Positions 61,577-64,000 of a DNA stretch of 64,000 nt are shown piece after piece. The notes under the pieces were generated by a model. That model ran no database searches, was not told the origin of the DNA, and was given only the letters and a program-made list of their open reading frames with translations. The stretch is from assembly GCA_019022495.1 (NCBI GenBank), contig JAFEKR010000041.1, positions 351,866 through 415,865 of the forward strand, in the 5' to 3' direction. The number at the start of each line of letters is the position of its first letter. The stretch's first letter is position 1. Source of the DNA: Epichloe hybrida. Lineage: Eukaryota > Ascomycota > Sordariomycetes > Hypocreales > Clavicipitaceae. A program made the translations under genes and the position numbers.

Positions 61577-62845
61577 TTACAGCTCGCCCTTATTAACGAC
61601 AAACCCTTCTAGCGCAGCTTTTGAACGATTAGCGCTTGTATGTACAAGGTCGATGGGGGAAACGCGTCGCGCCACTTACCAACCGCGGCCCACAGTCGGT
61701 TCTCGGCCTGAGGGAAGACTAGGGACCTCGGACTGTAGAACACGTCGTCGGCAACCTCCTCGGGGTGTCGAGGCAAGCAGTGCATGAACTTCCACCCCTC
61801 CTTGGCCCCTGACCTTTTTGCCAGATCATTTGTGATTTGGTACCCTTCGAAAGCCTTTAGCCTCTTTTGCTTCTCGGTCTCCTGGCCCATGGAAATCCAT
61901 GTATCCGTGACCAAGATATCGGCGTCCCTGATGGCCTCCTCAGGGACCGTGGTCTCACTGAGTTTACCCGGCGAGTCGACACCCTTTCCCGCGGAGATGA
62001 TGAGCTGCTTCATTGCGTCGGGGATGCCGTAGCCCTTGGGCGACGCAACGGAGATGTCAACGCCCGTCTTGACGCACCCGATTGCAAGGTCAAACAGCAC
62101 ATTGTTAGAGTCTCCGACCCAAGCAACCTTCAGGCCATTGAGGGCCAAGCCGGTCTTGGACGATGACGGGAATGCTTCGTGGATGGTCAGAAAGTCGGCG
62201 ATTGTCTGGAGGGGGTGGAAGTCGTCGGACAAGGCGTTGATGACGGGCACGCTGGAGTGCTTGGCGAGGTTGGCGACGTCGGCGTGAGGGCCGACACGGG
62301 CGACCATGCAGGATGTCATGGATGAGATGACCACTGAAGTATCGTAAAGAGACTCATTGACCTATGCATCGGAGAAAAAAAAAAATTTAGTACTCTATAG
62401 GAACGAGGATGAGGTCACAGGCGCAAGAAGGACTCGGAGGAGCACATGCACCAAGTTGAATGTCATCTTTGCCCAAAAACATTGGATGGCCACCTAGGAT
62501 CTTGACCGCCGCCTCGGTAGACACTCGTGTCCTCGTACTCCTCTTGCTGAATATCATGGCAATGGTCTGGCCGGACAAGGACGTACTCAGCCATGTCGGC
62601 GTCTGGCCGGCCCTGACGCTCTGCTTGCGAGCGGCAGCATTTCGAACGAGAGAGGTGAATTCGGCGGGGGTCAGGTCGGCTATGGACATGAGATGTCGGG
62701 GCGCGGAAGTGGAGGACTGCGAGTAGGCTCTTTTCTGGAGGCCATTCACGGCGAGGCGGGCTGTGTGAAGTGAATGTTTCATGGTGATCATGGTGAGGAG
62801 CTTTCCAGCGAGAATGGAAGAGCTCGCTTGCAATCGGGGAGGCAC
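61577..62845 (-). CDS. ornithine carbamoyltransferase, mitochondrial
   Basis: Exons 62,845-62,450, 62,361-61,680 and 61,617-61,577 give 372 residues. The enzyme makes citrulline from ornithine and carbamoyl phosphate in arginine biosynthesis, in the mitochondrion in filamentous fungi. Catalytic landmarks are present: the carbamoyl-phosphate site STRTR (103-107), HPLQ (181-184), the ornithine loop SMG (289-291), and HCLP (326-329) with the catalytic Cys. The first ~45 residues are basic and hydroxylated without acids, a typical import presequence; starts at Met-19 or Met-22 are possible. The last exon ([14 protein letters not shown]) restores the conserved C-terminus. Intron 1 (62,362-62,449) only keeps the conserved [11 protein letters not shown] frame if its donor is GC (GGT|GCATGT) rather than GT. 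The gene is arg-12/argB in Neurospora/Aspergillus. Confidence 0.94.
62362..62449 (-). other. putative GC-AG intron in ornithine carbamoyltransferase gene
   Basis: With the only acceptor that gives VNESLYDT (GCATAG|GTC, phase 0), the upstream exon must end in GGT for Gly. That leaves GCATGT as donor. The nearby GT one base earlier would shift the frame into a stop. A TACTAAAT branch-like site lies about 30 nt before the acceptor. Confidence 0.7.
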
Positions 62846-62998
62846 TGAGAAAGGAGGGGTTGGTTGGTGCTCGCGGTTTTCCCCAATTGAGGTCGGACGG
62901 AGGGTTTAAAGCAGACTAAATAGTCGGTAGACAATAGACGAGTTATTCTGCTTGGGGCTGATGTTGCCTTTTTTTTTTCTGCGCCTCCAATTGTCATT

Positions 62999-63112
62999 GC
63001 GGGCCCACCTGCTCGGGCCGACCGCAGCCACGCACGGGTTTACATGTACGGATTGCGGCTACGGTCAGCCTAAGCAGGTGGGCCGCAGATTCACATTATG
63101 CTTATTCTAACA
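62999..63112 (-). repeat. copia D-like LTR remnant with 31-bp hairpin arms, upstream of ornithine carbamoyltransferase gene
   Basis: On the minus strand it begins TGTTAGAATAAGCATAATGT, like the start of the copia D LTR (TGTTGGAACAAGCATGATAT). It then forms an imperfect inverted repeat: 62,999-63,029 pairs with 63,055-63,086 around a 25-nt loop. Only the first ~115 bp are recognisable. It lies about 150-270 bp upstream of the start codon. Confidence 0.6.
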
Positions 63113-63256
63113 TCAAGAGACTACATTTGCTTTCTTGATTTTGAACCTCTGTGACCTATATTTCCTGTGCACAAATTGCTGGAAAGGGGTCCACGAGATC
63201 TGACCGATACTTGACCCAACAAAGAATGTGCGCGAGTCGGCGTCCATGCACCACTG

Positions 63257-64000
63257 TCAGCGTCCCAAAGCCTTGTTTCGCTTTCTCATCATCAGCCTTG
63301 CGTGCGGATCCATGAAAACGTTCTCATCCGCATGCATGATCTTGGGCCGAGAGTGGCCCTCGGGAAACTTGAATTCAAACTCCAGCAGCAGCCTCGTCAA
63401 AATCATCTTGATCTCTCCAACGGCAAAGTACCGCCCTGGACAGGCCTGGTTGCCGTACCCAAACGACAAACTACTGGAATTGGTTTGCCCAGCGATAAAC
63501 TTGTTCAAGTTCACTCCCTGGTCTGCGTAGCGCTTGCGGTAGCTTCTCAAAGGATCGAATTCCTCGGGTCTGTCAATGACGGACGGGTCATTGGCGTGAT
63601 GGTAGCCGGCCCAAGCGATTCTGGCACCGGCTGGGATTTCAGTTCCATCTTTGAGCGTGAGAGGCACTAGAGCTATCCTCTGAGGGTTGACTGAGTCGCG
63701 CCACGGTACGAGGCGTAAGTTTCAATGAAGAGAGGCAAGGGTATAAGTCGAACGAAATGCACTTACGCAAAATGGGGGGGTTGATCCTTTGACTTTCTAC
63801 TATCAGGCTATCCATCTTTTCCAATTTCGACAGCCACTGTTTGGAGCCCAGAGTCGTCTTTCCAAGCTCCCCGTGCGCCTTGATGACGCTGTCGATTTCG
63901 TCTTGAAGGACCGGAAACCACTCTGGGTGAGAGCACAGGTCAAACAGCAGATTGCTCACACTCATGGAAGTAGTATGTATGCTGGCAAGAGTCAAGACAC
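63257..64000 (-). CDS. cytochrome P450, C-terminal part (5' end outside the window)
   Basis: Exons 64,000-63,767 (incomplete) and 63,690-63,257, intron 76 nt (GTAAGT..GCGACTCAG). Joining yields ESQRINPPILLNPQRIALVP, which restores the frame. P450 landmarks are the I-helix oxygen-binding region (LASIHTTSMSV), the K-helix ExxR as ESQR, a RPEEFDP segment standing for the PERF region, and the haem-binding loop FGYGNQACPGRYFAV with its cysteine ligand. These P450s are membrane-bound monooxygenases, and this loop and I-helix resemble those of fungal secondary-metabolism enzymes related to gibberellin and terpene P450s. The substrate cannot be told. No biosynthetic neighbours are visible on this side. 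It ends with a normal TGA after KALGR. Confidence 0.92.

Noticed and set aside
1..64000. A Starship-type giant element or an undescribed defence system carried by the window
   Set aside because: No tyrosine-recombinase captain gene, no cargo genes and no boundary repeats spanning the region; everything in the AT block is explained by decayed retrotransposons and small DNA transposons apart from short unassigned pieces.

Overview
The window is filamentous ascomycete (Pezizomycotina) DNA in two compartments. Short GT-AG introns with CTAAC branch sites, fungal gene families, and repeats mutated CpA to TpA point to a RIP-active fungus. A Sordariomycete is my best guess, unproven.

Compartment 1 (about 1-54,500) is a very AT-rich block with no intact gene, built from transposons nested inside one another. 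Three related Ty1/copia families occur: A (LTR about 260 bp), B (about 288-308 bp) and D (297 bp). There is also a chromodomain-bearing Ty3/gypsy family (F), a hAT-like non-autonomous DNA transposon family (C: TIR CAGAGCATTG, 8-bp duplications), a 0.53-kb GC-richer element (E) and a Mutator-like MITE. Target-site duplications (TSDs) resolve the order. Copia B0 (14,039-38,557, TSD GATTA) sits in gypsy F. It was later hit by B1 (TSD ATAAA, inside its 5' LTR), by hAT-like C2 (TSD TCTATAAT, itself hit by copia D, TSD GTTTA) and by hAT-like C1 (TSD GGTATGGG, itself hit by E1). Further right, a second copia B stack (38,959-53,600) carries a full copia A copy and signs of ectopic recombination. Almost all coding remnants carry TAA/TAG where CAA/CAG is expected.

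Compartment 2 (about 54,500-64,000) has normal composition and intact genes: a two-exon secreted cysteine-rich protein on + (55,068-56,003), then four genes on -: TRAPPC13-like trafficking subunit (56,900-57,968), an eight-exon KH-domain RNA-binding protein (58,626-60,717), mitochondrial ornithine carbamoyltransferase (61,577-62,845) and the 3' part of a cytochrome P450 (63,257 to the window end). Exon coordinates were derived by hand from splice signals and frame continuity. LTR remnants lie next to the secreted-protein gene and upstream of the ornithine carbamoyltransferase gene.

The four minus-strand genes are ordinary, functionally unrelated neighbours, three of them housekeeping. I found no CRISPR, phage-like or defence-island system. 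The noteworthy biology is the RIP-decayed nested transposon block, its structural rearrangements, and a candidate effector-like gene at its edge.
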